From positions 37,843,798-37,907,797 of the forward strand of contig OY747705.1 of NCBI GenBank assembly GCA_963556495.2: a stretch of 64,000 nucleotides of DNA, given 5' to 3'. The stretch comes from Valencia hispanica. Taxonomy: Eukaryota > Chordata > Actinopteri > Cyprinodontiformes > Valenciidae. The notes beneath the pieces were generated by a model. The model worked only from the letters and a program-made list of their open reading frames with translations. It did not search any database and was not told the origin of the DNA. The translations under genes were made by a program, and so were the position numbers. How positions within the stretch are numbered: the first letter of the stretch is position 1; the number at the start of each line of letters is the position of its first letter. This document shows, piece by piece, positions 44,089 to 57,420 of this stretch.

Positions 44089-47000
44089 TTCATGTTTGCC
44101 TATATTTAAGCTGAGAAGTAAATTTGTAGAAGAACACATTTGCTTTTAAACCAGAGAACATTAAAATCTGAATATTTTTCAGTCACTGTGAAATCACCTG
44201 ATTTTGCCTTACAGTAACATTCTGCTGTTCTTCAGTGTTTTATGTAACGGCGTATTTTCCTAACTTAATATATGACCTTTTCTTGTATTTGAGACAAATT
44301 TTGGTCGGTGATCTCTGTGGTTGTGTAAAGTTTAACAAACTAATGTACTGTATTTTGTAGCTGTACACTTTATAACCAAATTGTCTTTTGTTTTTTTCTA
44401 AGTGGGGCAAAACCAAAACGGGGGTGGGGGGGTAGAATGTCCAAGAAGCGAGTTAAAGAGTGCAATTATGGGGAGGCTTTTTGCTCCTTTTTAAAGGGGG
44501 TCTCTAACAAAAACGCAACAGAAGTTAGATGCAGAGAGATGACTACTGAGTCAAGTGAAGTGTCATTTTAAGATGCAGTCTTAGGTGTTGTGAGACTATT
44601 ATTGTTGATATTTATATCCTCTGTTTAGATGAGGTTCATAAAAGTGAGCTAAGGATCTCTTTAAGAAAGACTCTGAAGTGTGATTCTGTGAAGTGTGCAA
44701 TGTTTTGGAAAAACACTGAAATCCGCCTTGTTCATTCAGTCTTGGAAGCAGCAGAAATGGCTTCAAAAACAAACACTTCACAATTCTTTCAAGCCAAAAC
44801 CGTTCACATTGTCATCTAAAAATGACTTCTGATCTTAGTTGCCAAAATGTTTCCAGTTGCACGGCTAAAGTTAACAACAGTACCTTCTCATTCAGTGCCA
44901 ACTGGTGCGCCTCAGCCTCTTTGTCAGATGTTCCCTGAAAGGCTTCTGTAGATTTTTGGGATCATTTTTGGCTAACTTTAATGTTTGGGTGTAAATGTAT
45001 TGAGATTTTTACAGACCGTCTAAACACAGCCGAGATGGGAATTTCACTTGGACGGGTTGTGTGGTTTTAAAGTATTCAAGGTGTCCTGTAAAAAGCTCTA
45101 TCTGCCGTTTTGTTTGCCTTCAACACACCCTGACTCCTATGCAAATGAGATGACAAGAAAATCTATCGAACTTAAAGGAAAAATCCAACTTTTTCCATAA
45201 ACTCAGCTGGATTTATTCTTCTGAAACTTACTAATGGAGGTGTTTTTACTTACACATGCATGTAACTCATCTGAAAGCTTTGAAAGACATATGGTCAATA
45301 TAGACCGCTTTTGTTACAAATGTTTATAGTGGCTTTCACTGAAAACTTCATTTGGTCAAATTTCAGCCAAAAATTGTCACGGTTGTACTTTATAAAATAC
45401 GGCTAAAAAATAAATAAAAAAATGTTAGTTTAGATGTGCGAGTGCAGGACAGGAGTGTTTTGGTGGCGGTGTGACAATCAAAGACCAAATTTGTGTTTTG
45501 AAATGTATACAAAAAGAAAAGGTATATACACTGAAGGATAAATCCAGCTTTAAATTGATGCTTGATGTTGCCTTCCTTACTTTCTAAATGCATATTGCAT
45601 TGCTGCAAAATTATTTTTTTGTGGACAGGAGGGTTGCTTGGTAATCTAAAAAAAATCATGATTATAACAAGTATTTGAATTTGGAAACACTGCATATTTT
45701 TGCACAAGCTTTTGTTTCAATCTTCTTTTAAATTATTTAGAATTTTATGTTGTAGGTAGTAGCCAATTTTTTCCCCACCTAAAACGTTACTAATCAAATG
45801 GTTGATATAGAAATATCCCATATTTGATCAATTTCTTTATATGTTAGATAAAAACAAAAAACCCAGCTCAACCTGACCAATCACCAATGGACGGAGCTGC
45901 AGCGACCGATGCTGTGTCTATCATGTACTTTGATTGTGAACATTGTCATAGAGATTTAACAACCTCATAGTTCCATGATATCCCAGTTTTACACTGGAGT
46001 CGGGGAAACTGGAATGTTTCAAAGTAATTTGAATAATATTTTTGTCGATTTATATGTTTCTTGTAATCTTTTGGAGCCAAAATTGAAATCCCAATTCGAG
46101 CAATCGCACATCCCCAGTGGAGGGACCACTTCTCTCTATTCTGTAAACTGATTCCCAAGCTTAGCTACCAGTTGTTGTTTAAGATTAGTGACATAAGCTG
46201 CAAAAATACAAAATGCTTACCTGAAACTGACACCATAACCGATGTTGGATTTTTTCTTTAAGCCTAGAAATTTTGTGCAAATGTTCTGTTTCCAAAGGTT
46301 TGCGTACATAAGACTTTACTGTTGTGATGCCAGTGATTGGAGCTTCACCCCAGTCCCTCATCCTGCCGAAGTCATTCAAATGGACTTTGTACATAAAGCT
46401 GCAACAAAATGCATGACAGTCCAGACCTCTAAACGAAGGCCTTCTATAGCTCTGCAGGTTTGATTTTATGTAACATTATGCTAACACAAACCATCTAAAA
46501 GGGATGCATGTTATGGGTTTCTTCCTGTGCAACAGTAAACTCCAGTTAAGTCACACTGTTACCTCCATTTCTGTAGGATGCTACTTCACGAATGATAAAA
46601 GAATGTAACTTCTGTGGCAGTGTCGTGGTTTTACCCCAGTGAGCTGATGTTTGGAGTGTTTGGTCCTGTTACAGCAGGTCAAGGAACCGACTGTTGCTTG
46701 TACCGCTCTCTCTTCACACTGTAGCATCTTTCTGCATACGATGGAAGCCAGTCGATTGTGAAAGACCCTTTTTTCGAATAGGAAATCCCGCCCTGTAAAT
46801 GTTCCAGATTGGCACGTGCTTTGATTGTTTGCAATTTGTGGACCTCTGAAGCATCTACATTATGCAGCCAGCTGCATGACGTGATTGACACATTTAGCAG
46901 ATTCTTATCCCATGCTATGTACTGGATCTTAATCTTGCTATGCTGAAGTGGAGCGTGTTTTAAGACATGTTTGTTTTCTGATGTTGCATACCACGTCTGG

Positions 47001-48147
47001 TTCTTGGCTGGATAAAGTGAACTGTTTTTGTTACTGTGCAATGTTTTAGCTCACTAGTTGCTTCGCACTTTAACTATGACTCCCTGACGTTGGAGCTGGG
47101 ACTGTTTGGCCCGATGTGAATGCTGACTGTTTCACAGCAGAGATATTTTAATGTAAAAGAAAAAAGATGGATTCTCTATTTTCTTTTGGGAACTACACTT
47201 TGGCTTTTCCTATTTTATTTTTCTTCCTGTTTTTGTTTAAAGCTGTTAAAACTTTTAGAAGATGCAAAATCAGAAAGGGCTTATTTTGGTGCAGCTTACA
47301 CTCTAATGTTGGAACTGAACAAAGAGCATTGCTTTTGTGTTCCCATACTTCTATGTTCCCCAGTTTTATAAATGAAATCTGATATGTCTAAAAATACATG
47401 TTGAGGAACATGCTATTCGAATTTGTACAGAACGTGAAAGGGACCTGAAATTCTTCCCCATCATTGCATTCTTCTAAATTTTTTGTTGAAGATTTCGGAT
47501 TACGCACATATTCTAGGACCTTCTTTGGTCTTTTCAGGATTCCTACAGTCCGGAAAAAGATTTTAAAGATAAGTCAGATTGGATTCTATCTGTATTTACG
47601 AACTGTAGCTCTTGAAATTTCCCAAATCTGACCATACATTTAGGCTATCTCTCCCACCATTCCTTCATCTGGATCCACTTACTTTATGTCCTGTAGGGCT
47701 GCAAACCATTACAATATCATGCAATCACAATATCAGTTGCGATTAAAAATGCATCTTCCTTCTATATCTGTTTGTCTCTCACTCCAGTTCTTACACTCGG
47801 TTAGCTTAAATCACCTTTTTTTTTATCCTCGTTGTGTGAACTTCTACTGCCGTGAGTCTTTAGTCCAACAGGCTGAATATCTTATTAGTGTGCAAAGTGT
47901 GAGGTTTTGAAAACTGGAATATATTTGCCGACAAATATTACATCCAAAGCGTTCCTTTCCAATATCAATATTCTTCACTTTAATATTGCGATGATGTATT
48001 TGGGACTATATTGTGTAGCCCAATGTCCATCCATTTATCCATCAATTTGTTATCCATCTATCCATTCACTCTCTGTCTGTCTATCCATTCCTATGGAAGA
48101 AATAAAGTCCCATTCGAATCAGACTTTTTTTTTTTTTTTACATTAAA
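44089..48147. other. crtc1-rhophilin intergenic DNA, part 1
   Basis: AT-rich, no convincing gene. 47696-48019 may be another GGGCTG...ATATTG inverted-repeat element (GTAGGGCTGCAAACCATTAC; right end ATATTGTGTAGCCC). 48030-48090 is a degenerate ATCC/TCCAT tandem block. Part could be distal crtc1 3' UTR. Confidence 0.45.
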
Positions 48148-48555
48148 TTTATAACACTCAATTTTTATCTTGTGCAATTATGTAAATTCAACTGCAGACA
48201 TTTGCCTGCAAATGTGACCTCCTGGTCACCCAATCTAAAGCAATCAGCATTAAATTTTAATTCAAATTATGCTCCTTTGATCATGTGACACCAGTGAGTT
48301 GGGCCAGAGGTGCATCTCTTAGCAATTAACTGTAACCCAGTGCATGGATGTCACGTGATCAGAGTGTAATTTGATTAGCTAAAAGCAGCTGGACTCAATC
48401 TAGTTCTTATTTGCTTTCGCTTGGGTCACCAGCGGGTCACCACATTTGCATGTGAATTTCTGCAGTTAAGTTTTTGCAGGTGAAATTGTTCCTGGCGAAT
48501 TTAAATTAAAAAAATTGATATACCTAATTGCAGAGGATAAAAATTCAGTTATAAA
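48148..48555. mobile_element. short inverted-repeat transposon (MITE-like), 408 bp
   Basis: The left end TTTATAACACTCAATTTTTA, then TCTTGTGCAATTA, pairs with the right end, which read in reverse is TTTATAACTGAATTTTTATC, then CTCTGCAATTA. That gives terminal repeats of about 31 bp with a few mismatches. Internal pairing (GGGTCACCAG / GGTCACCC) extends the fold. Non-coding. Confidence 0.7.
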
Positions 48556-51469
48556 TTCAATGTCTAAAAAAAAAGTCAGGTACTTATGAGACTTTCTTCC
48601 ATACGTCTCCTTTAGTCTTTTTTTGCAGATTATATATCTAAAGCCTGACCTCTGTAGAAATGTCTTGTGTAAATTAACAGTGTACCTTTTATGTTCTGGG
48701 TGTTAATATGGACCCCAAAAAAATTAATATTCATAATTTGGATAAACAAAACTAAAGCTACAAAATATTGAGACATGCTAAAAGTTCAACATTCCATGAG
48801 ACCAAGTAAAAGTTTTACAGTTTCCACCAGGCACGTTTGGATGTTGCACTTTATTCTAAATTAAATATTTACACTTTTCAGATCAAACTGGGTAAATTAA
48901 ATTCTCTCATTGCATCCGCATCAGGTCAGCTTGACCAGAATATTGAGCTGGGGAACATGGAACAATGGAAACATAGATGTGCTCTTTATGTACCTCTGTT
49001 TTTGTTTCAATACTGCATTAAAAAAAAACAACTTAGACAAAATTTTGAGAGTTCCAGTTCTTACCGGGGCTTTCCCTTGCTTCTGTATTTACCTGCAATC
49101 TCAAAATTCATTCAACTCAAAGCAGCTTGTATTTGCAGCTACGCAAACTGTTACTAACTGTACTATAGGCTGCTGCAGTGCTTCACAGTAGTAGCTGGAA
49201 CTGTAAAGCAACGATTGCTCAGTTTGTCCCACATCTGGACATATGAAGTATTCAGGGGGGGTAGGTTAATACAAGAGACACTGGTGTTGGATTGGTTATC
49301 AGCAAATGCAACACTAGGACTTGATGTCAGATTTGGCAGCTTGTTAACTTTATATTTAAGAGGTACAAAAAGTCTCCTCTGAGAGTAAAAGCAGAATCGA
49401 AGTTTAAAGTTTTTACCTGAACAGTGACATTTTTCTTTATTTTTTAACATCCACACATCATCTTTATCACATCATTATACTTTGGACTCTTGCTTGTTTT
49501 AGTCTGAGACAATAAGCAACTTGCATTACTCCGCAGCACAACAATCAGGTTGTATTTTAAAAAACATTGGAAATCGATTGTTTATTCACTTTTTTATCTG
49601 AAAAAGAGATGTGTCCAAGATTTGCTGCTCAGTCAGAAAATTGTGTCCCTTTAATAACCAGGGGTTACTTTTCATTGAAACCTATATGAAATGCTCTAGA
49701 AATACAGTTTTATGTTCCACTTTAAGCTTATCGTGAGAATAGCATTATATCACTGTTGTCCTGTAAGTTGTAGTGAGACCTGTAGGTATTTATTTGTTGC
49801 CATGTGATTCTTTTTTATGTGACCATTTGTTTTTATAAAGCTGAAAGAAAACCCTTGATTAAATTGAATGTGAAGGACAGATTTTTCTCTGCACATAGTC
49901 TTGATTTTCAGAAAACATAATCGGAGGGATTAAAAAAACCCAGTTATTTCTCAGCATCACAGTGTGTTGCTGTTGACATTGCATGATGTTTCAGTCCTGT
50001 TGTAAAAGTGTTTTGGCTATTGTTTCTATTTTGTAACCTGTAAATGCAAATTTAAAAGATTATTTTGGATATGTGCATGCTTGTGAATTGTTCAGAATGT
50101 TGATTTCCACTAAAAGCTGTCAAGTTTGGAACAAAAAAAGGTCATGCCTGTTACTTAAAACTAAAAATACTGGCTTTTTGTGGGGTAGATGTCCTAAAAA
50201 CATTTAGACATATCTAGCTTTTAGAGTTAAAGTTGATCTTGTTTATCAACGTGATAAAAGAAAGCTAAAGAGGAAGCAGTATTTACAATTTTACCCACAA
50301 TTATTGTTTAGGCTAATTATCATATTTTATGCTTCCAAAGTAAAACTAAAAAGGCACTGACGTTTGTCAAGGTCAACAGACAATGAATATCTTTGGAGGG
50401 AAAACAAATAATTGGTTATTGGAAAATAAATGGTTGCATAATTTTGTATTAAATAGGAAAACAACAGACGACATTGATATGAAATGAACGCAAAAGTATA
50501 ATAGGTACCGTAGGCAGGAATAACTTTCTGAACTGGTATTTGCAGTAAAATTTGAAAGAGTACGACTGAAAGCAATTCACCTTTAGCATTATACTGTGCT
50601 GTGGGTGTGCACATTCTGCAAATGGGTAACCAGTTAACATTCTGGCTTTCTAAGACGTACCTATAGAAGATCAACAAAATTAATATTACTGCCACATTTT
50701 TCAAAACAAAAATGTACCCGCCCTGTACTTTGCATTTTAATCACTACGTTTAATGGTGCTAATGAGTCTGCTGGTCAGAATCAGTGCTTGCAGGTCTAAA
50801 TAAGCTGTTGCGGCTGGGTGATTACCTTTAGAGATGGCCCCCAAAAAATACCTATCAGCTAAAATGATATGAAAGATTATAAAACTGCTTCAAGGGAGTA
50901 AGTAGTTTGACAAATAATGTTGGTTTTTCTAAGTCAACTGTGTCTGAACATTTTTTAACAAGCCCAAGTAGAAATGTTCAGCTATAAACAAATATCTATG
51001 TAGACAAAGGGCCAAGGCACCAAACTGTCATAACAGGAAACTCAATTTGGCTTGAAAAAGAGAAGGATGCACACAAAGCCATAAGATACGAAAAAGAAAT
51101 TTGCATAAACATGATTTAGCCGAGTGTAAGAAATCCCCTGAAGAAAATTGGATCTATGTAGGCAAAAGCCGAACCTAAATTTTGGTCTAAATCACAAGCT
51201 TTAGGTGTTTTAAGTACAACCTGGGAGTTTATAAAACTTCCCATTAGGAGTTGAAGGAATGTTTTTTTTTTTTTTTTAATTTTTTAAATTTTGGCTTTTT
51301 TGTACATGTACAGTTGAAACTACAATTTAAATAAACTGCATGAAAAACAAAACCTTTTTTTCCACTCTGATGATAACACAACCCAAATTTTCCCGTAAAA
51401 TTTGGATCACCAAAGTTATTCCTAATTGCTAAATAATAAAAATAATTAAGAGATTTTTTTAAACTATCT
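48556..51469. other. crtc1-rhophilin intergenic DNA, part 2
   Basis: Nearly 3 kb of AT-rich DNA without a recognised gene, RNA or repeat. Distal crtc1 3' UTR cannot be excluded. Confidence 0.4.
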
Positions 51470-51985
51470 TCAAAGTGAGAAGTTCAGATACATTTCTTCA
51501 GTATTTGATAGAGTTGTCTTTCAAACTATGACTTGGGTCAGATGTTTTGAATATCCTTTTATTAGCTTCTCACAAAAGTTGCTCGAGCTTTAACCCATCC
51601 CTTCAGACAGAACTGGTGGAACTGAGTCAGGTTTGTAGGCCGCCTTGCTCACACAGACCTTTTCAGCTCCTGCTCGCAGATTTTCTTTGGGACTGAGATC
51701 AGGTGTTGGGATGGCCACTCCTATTGATTTTGTTTCTTTAAGCTACTTTTTAACTAATTTGGTGGTATGTCTAGGTTTAGTGTTCATTTAGAAGACCCAT
51801 TTGATGTCAAGATGATGCCTCAATATTTCTACTTGAGGTTATTTTCTCATGATTCCATCTATTTTCTGAAGTGCTCCAGTCCTTCCTGCAGCAAAATAAC
51901 CAAACAACATAAAGTTGCCACCCCCACAGTTGGGATAGTGTTCTCAGGCTTGCAAGCTTCCCCCTTTAACCTCTAAATGTAACAC
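51470..51985 (-). mobile_element. Tc1-like relic, antisense
   Basis: AGCTTCTCACAAAAGTTGCT, AACTGAGTCAGGTTTGTAGG, AGAAGACCCATTTGATGTC and CAGTTGGGATAGTGTTCTCA are the reverse of a Tc1-like transposase, the same family as 33925-34312 but extending further. Heavily mutated. Confidence 0.8.
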
Positions 51986-53289
51986 TGTTATAAGGGCAAA
52001 ACACTACAGTTTAAATTTTTGGTTCACATGATTTGTATCCAAAAATGAATTATCCCTAAATGCATTTACAAACTATATTTTTTTCTATGTTGCTTTTTGA
52101 GTAATGGCTTCTTCCTTAATGAGTGGGCTTTCAGCCCATGTTAGTCAATGATTAATTTCACTGTGGACAATGACAGTTTTTACCTGCTTCAGCGAGCATC
52201 TTAATATATACTTTTGATTTTGTTCTGGCATTGATACACATATATTGCACAAATATTTCCACTAATTTCAAATAAGAATTTGGGGTGTTTAGGGGGTCCC
52301 TTACATATATATCTGCATGATGGTTAACTCAAATAGTGTGCATTATCCCATCATAAGTTTAAAAAGCCATGACATCATTATTTGGGACATCCCAAATTAT
52401 TTAGAAGCATGGTAAGCTTATGCAAATTTTGAGTTTGCAGAAAGTAAGAAAAAGCTCTTCAAAAATGATCTCTCTCATTATTCTGGCCTTTAGCCAATTT
52501 AAATAATGTTGTTAATCCTAACTCACCCAAAACAGGAGAAGTTCAATCTGAAATGAGACCGTGTAAAGGTTATGTCTATTTTTAATACAGTTTACAGAGT
52601 TTTCTGGTGTCAAGTCTAATTAGATAGAAAATAGACTCGAAACTTTCTTGCATTTAATCACTTTTTAAGTGTCTAACCCAAAGAGCAAGTTTAAAAATGG
52701 CCCTTTTTTATTATGGCCTATTTCTTACATATGTATGAAATGTATATAAAAAGTGCAGCAGGATGGATTGAGTCACTCTCTATAAACTTTTGTGAAGTTT
52801 ATTTAGCTTGCTCAGGTCAAGTCTGGACTTATCTTGTACACGATAACTTTCCCAAGCGTGGCGCCTTGGCCTTAACGGATTATGAGTATGAAGAGGACAA
52901 CGCTGCCACCAAGTGGCCAAATAAAAAAGAAGAAAATCCACAGATCGTGAGCCGAAGCAGAAACAAGTTTTTTTTTTCTTTTTAAGAAAAATGGAATTTA
53001 AAATGAGTGAACTCACTAATAGTTTTACCTAGGTTTAATTATAATTTCAATTTATGTCATATTTGTCATTACAGGCGAATATACTTTTTTTTTTTCTCCA
53101 ATTATATGATATTGGATGAATACGAACATGTTTCAAATAAATCCTTAGTGATTTATTAAAATATAAAATTAAGATGGAAACATTATAGTTGCAGTAAAAA
53201 GTAACCTTATTTATGGGAAGCAAAGCATTGTTACTAGTATTATTTGAGCTGTTTCTATGTGGTGGCTGCAATGAGGTTGCCGCTGCCAT
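51986..53289. other. intergenic DNA before the rhophilin gene
   Basis: AT-rich with no recognised gene. Short open frames at 52713-52985 and its complement have no family features. Confidence 0.4.
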
Positions 53290-53732
53290 CTCTTTTCAGC
53301 CAGTACTCAAGCCACTGCCCTTGTCGTAACCATAACAACGACCAGAAAAGTAGGAGGCGGGGTGGGTAGGTGGGGGTACGCCTTAACAAACTTGTGATTG
53401 GTCCGATGAAGCAACCGTTCAGCCCTTTCCTCTCTTTAATTTGCCCATTCTACTGTCACATTAAAAAGCTGCTTCCTGATTGGCTACCTTGCTTATCCTC
53501 GACCCGCCCTCGGTGAGTAATCTCTTTCAGCACTCCGTCTGAAAACAACGAGAAGGCTTTATCAAGGGGAAAAAAGTATTAAGCCTGGGTTGGTTTCGGA
53601 AGATAAAGGTTCACCTGGCGTCGGTGTGTCCTTTTTTACTTTTGGTGCGTTTCTGCTTGTACAAAGCTGGCAGGCAATGAAGCCGTTCGGGATGTAGGGA
53701 GTGTTTAAGCCGCCGGGTGTTGTTGGGTTACG
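53290..53732 (+). promoter_or_regulatory. probable rhophilin promoter / 5' UTR
   Basis: The base composition rises in GC just upstream of the first exon. A GC-box-like GAGGCGGGG lies at 53354-53362, and two inverted CCAAT boxes (ATTGG) at 53397-53401 and 53479-53483. No TATA box is placed near a start. An in-frame stop (TAA at 53706-53708) precedes the ATG at 53733, supporting that start. Confidence 0.5.
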
Positions 53733-56700
53733 ATGGAGGGACCTGCCGCAAGGCAAGTGGTTACCGTTAGCTGTTATAAGTTGTGTCTTAAGTGAATAAA
53801 ACTTGTTTTTTTTGTTAGTATTAATCAAATATGAAGCGCACAACAGTTCACAATGCGCATTTGTTACTAATGATTATGATAAATCCAATGTCGTTTCTCT
53901 TCACAGACAGTTTGAGTTATCTCTGTCAGACGGCGCCTCGGACGACGACGACATGCCCATGACGCTGCCCACAGACTGCAGCCACGGCGGGAGCATCCGC
54001 AAGGTGAGCCAGCCACCAGCCGATGTATTACATCTGTCTATTTCTGTTAATTTAGGTAATTATGGCTATAGCCAACGAAAACACTCAATTCTTCACCTCA
54101 GATTATTAGAAAAAGATGCTTTATTGCAAAAATGTTATGATTATGAGCCACACAATCGCGTGGAAGGTTGCTGACTTGACAGTCGTTCAACAGACAATCA
54201 GTAACCTCCTCCATAAGGAGGGTAAGACACAAAAGGCCATTGATTTTTGTGCTTCAGTGCTGTAACCATGCTTATAAAGAGAAAATTGTGTGGAAGGAAA
54301 AAGTCTGGTAAGATAAAAAGGCACACAAGCAGCTGGAGCCTTATGAGGACTGGGAAACAAAGCCCATTTAACAGGAGTTTCAAGTCAAGTCAACGATGAA
54401 CATTTCCAGGACACGGGCTGATATACGATGTGTGTTGAGACACCTCTGAATAAGAGACGAGGAGAAAATGGACTGGACTGATGCTCAGTGATACGAGTTC
54501 CTTTTTCAAATGAAAGAAAATTGTGCATTTGAGAGATACAGAATCCAAGCAGCTCAAGGTCTAGTGTGAAGTTTCCATCATTAGTGATGATCGGGGAGCC
54601 ATATCCTCTCAGTGCAGGCTTCTACTCAAACATTTTAGAACAGAGAATCTTGCTTAAACACAGTCGAATCTAAGTAATAATTTATGGTACACAAAAGCAT
54701 ATTCGTTGAAATTTTTTTGGGATAACCAGGAGCTTGGGCAAAATATATAACTTTAATATATAATCCTCAGAGCAACTTTAATATTGAAGGACTTTTCTTT
54801 TCATAAAAAGATCTCTTGCTTTAAAGTTAGGTTTTTACAGAATTAAATCCAGATGTGGGCACAAAATGTTTTTAGTTTCGATCGGCTAATCCTTTGATTT
54901 TAGAAATCATGTGTGGGCATGTTTCAAACCATTAGCCTGTTCCGTTACTTAGCAGCTCCTACTTGTGCAAATGGTGTCGTTTTTCCTTCACCATGAAGTG
55001 ACACCCAGTGTTCTGGGGGCGCATGGATTGACGGTTCATCAGCATCACGTCCTTTTTAGATGTTTCGTGCTCTGTTGTCGGGTCGCCGGCTTGCATGTAC
55101 TGCTGGCTCCCTGATGGTTGATCAGAGGTGTGAGCTCAGCCAGAACACTAATCCACACGGGCACTTTGAGGATTACTTGACGTGCGCATGTTAAACCAAC
55201 ACTTTCGCTGGGTGAGAGGGAACGAAAGAGGGAAAGGGGGCTTAAAAATGAAAGGCTCATCATTTAGAAGTTTCCCGCTGGCAGGAGGGAAGAGGTGATT
55301 AGAAAAAGTATATTGCGATACTTTGAGTAAGACAATATATTGTGATAAAAAATTAAAAAAAAACTTAATTTAACTTTTAAAAAAATTGTCACAGCATTCT
55401 AAACACTCCAACCTGTTTCATACTTTAACACATCCAGTTTTATTACTAGATCTAGTTGATCCACTGAAACGAAGACGGTGAAAACAGCCACAAACTTCCA
55501 GTCATACTTTTAATTTTCCCCCAAAAAAAGTACTGTCATCATTAATGGTTCAATTCAAATTCTAAAAAATAAAATACAAATGTATACATTGTTTTTGAAT
55601 ATTGATACATTATAGCAATATATCTATATCTATATATCGATATTTTCTTACATCCCTATTATATAGAAGGCAAGGCAATTTTATTTGTATAGCACACTTT
55701 CAACAACAAGTTAGGCTAATTCAAGGTGCTGTGAAGGTTCACAATTAGTCAGAGGACAAAGGTGGTTTGACTTGGAAGTTGTTTTTTAATATTTTCTTTT
55801 CTTTTGAAAAAACAAGGGATAAAAAGTCCAACAAACATTGAAAGAGAGGTTGAGGGACAAAAATAGTTTGGGCCCAACTTAAAGTTAACTAAATAAAACA
55901 CAGACAAAAAAAAGACTGACTGGCCTGACAAGGATTCTTCTTCCCCGAATGAAACATTCAGGGGAGGTTTTAAGCAGAAGGACAAAACTAAACTAGACAG
56001 ATGGGGGAGAAGAAATAAACTAAAATTACAATTTACTAATCTAAGTTGAAACAAAGAAAACCATTAAACTAACAAATTAAACAAAAAATAATCTTATCAA
56101 TAATAAAGAAATTAAATCATAATCTTTAAGGAAACAAAACTAAAGTCCATGTAAAGGTTTGGCTGCTCCTCCTGCAGTTGTCTCCTTCAGTGGAGCAGGC
56201 CAACCTTCAATAATTGTGGGATTGAGGCCACCTGGGGTGAAACTCAAAAACAAACAAAGTAAATAAACTGTTTTTCACTTAAGACAAATCAAATGTGTGC
56301 ACTACATTTAACCTATATCAAGTAAACAAATGAAATGTTTTAATTTAAAGAAAAACAAAAGAAATACTCACACCTATGTGGTGGGTGCTGGTCCATCCAC
56401 CACAGTGCTTTACACGGTTAAGGGGTAAAATAAAAATAGCAGTAAAACACAGGCAAAGCATTTAAAGTAAAAACAACAATAAAGCAAGAAGCATACACAA
56501 AACATGATATATCAAAGCATTACTTAAAGGCAGCTCTAAACAGATGGATTTTTAGCTGTGATTTAAAAGAACTCAGTGTTTCAGCAGCTTTGCAGTTTTC
56601 TGGAAGTTTGTTCCAGATTAGCGGAGCATAGAAACTAAAAGCTGCTTCTCCATGTTTGGTTCGCTTTCTAGGGATGTTGAGTAGACTGGAATTAGAGGAC

Positions 56701-57298
56701 CTGAGTGGTCTGGGGGGTTGCTATAGTAACAGCAGATTTTAAACATACTTCATTGCTAAGCCATTCAATGATTTATAAACTATTAGAAGTATTTAGAAGT
56801 CTATTCTCTGAGCTACAGGAAGCCAGTGTAAGGACTTTAGAACGGAGGTGTTGTGCTCTACTTTCCTGGTTCTAGTGAGGACCCGAGCAGCAGCGTTCTG
56901 GATCAGCTGCAGCTGACTAATTGATTTTTTTAGGCAGACCTGTGAAGACGCTAGTAAAGATTTGCTCTCTTGTTGTGCTTGATCTGAGCTAATTTTTTTT
57001 TTCTGTTTTTAATAATTATCCTAAACTTGCTTCTTGAAACTGTGTACAGTCTGGTGTAGGGGGGGAAAACTAGTTGCAGATTGTGAAATAATCCTAACTC
57101 AACCAAATTCTCAGATTCACTGCTGGATGTGAGAATCAGAGATTGATTTAAGCCTCTTCTGGTTTAATGTTTCCCCCTGTAGGGGTGCGATCCCTTTGCT
57201 CAGACTCAGCGAAGTAAACTGCAGCATCGACGTGCTCGCATCAACCAGCAGATCAACAAGGAGATGCGCATGAGAGCGGGAGCGGAGAATCTTTTTAG
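53733..57298 (+). CDS. rhophilin family (RHPN1/RHPN2), first three coding exons, 3' incomplete
   Basis: Exons 53733-53752, 53907-54003 and 57183-57298 read [27 protein letters not shown], then [20 protein letters not shown] and [20 protein letters not shown]. The last part is the beginning of the HR1 (Rho-binding antiparallel coiled-coil) domain of rhophilins, scaffold proteins that bind GTP-loaded RhoA and go on to BRO1 and PDZ domains. Those later exons are not in the window. AQT-RSKLQ and the RK before GC favour RHPN2; GCD and QQI-KE-MR favour RHPN1, so the paralogue is left open. The first intron starts with GC (AAG|GCAAGT); the others start GT. The frame joins exactly. Confidence 0.82.
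54115..54620 (+). mobile_element. Tc1-like transposase N-terminal/central relic in rhophilin intron 2
   Basis: GGAAGGTTGCTGACTTGACA, GTTCAACAGACAATCAGTAA, CTCCATAAGGAGGGTAAG and AGTGTGAAGTTTCCATCAT match the 5' two-thirds of the family whose C-terminal part lies at 21725-22130. Frames are broken and pieces are deleted. Confidence 0.75.
55290..55640 (+). repeat. dispersed repeat (TATTGCGATAC family), copy 1
   Basis: 55300-55450 (AGTATATTGCGATACTTTGA, CATTCTAAACACTCCAACCT, TTTATTACTAGAT) repeats almost base for base at 63870-64000 in the same orientation. The right part ends in ATATCTATATATCGATATTT. This looks like one end of a GATA-rich inverted-repeat element. Confidence 0.65.
55660..56985 (-). 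mobile_element. L2-type LINE 3' end, antisense, in rhophilin intron 2
   Basis: Starts with GGCAAGGCAATTTTATTTGT and CACACTTTCAACAAC, the inverted LINE tail seen at 5211 and 9176. It continues at 56520-56985 with GGAAGTTTGTTCCAGATTAG, AGGAAGCCAGTGTAAGGACT and CAGCGTTCTGGATCAGCTGC, well-known antisense text of the LINE region 3' of the RT. 55740-56160 between them is A-rich and unassigned. Confidence 0.7.
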
Positions 57299-57329
57299 GT
57301 AAGCAACATGAATTTATTACTAGGGATGC

Positions 57330-57420
57330 ACTGAGAAGAAAATTTGGGCCGATATTAAAATTGTAGTTGTGGCAGATAACAGTTTTATATAATATTTTTG
57401 ACTAATTGTGAAGCACTCAG
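57330..57420 (+). repeat. short dispersed GCCGATATT repeat
   Basis: TAGGGATGCACTGAGAAG and GGGCCGATATTAAAATTG just after rhophilin exon 3 resemble the end of the older element at 9365-10165. Only one end is seen. Confidence 0.4.
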
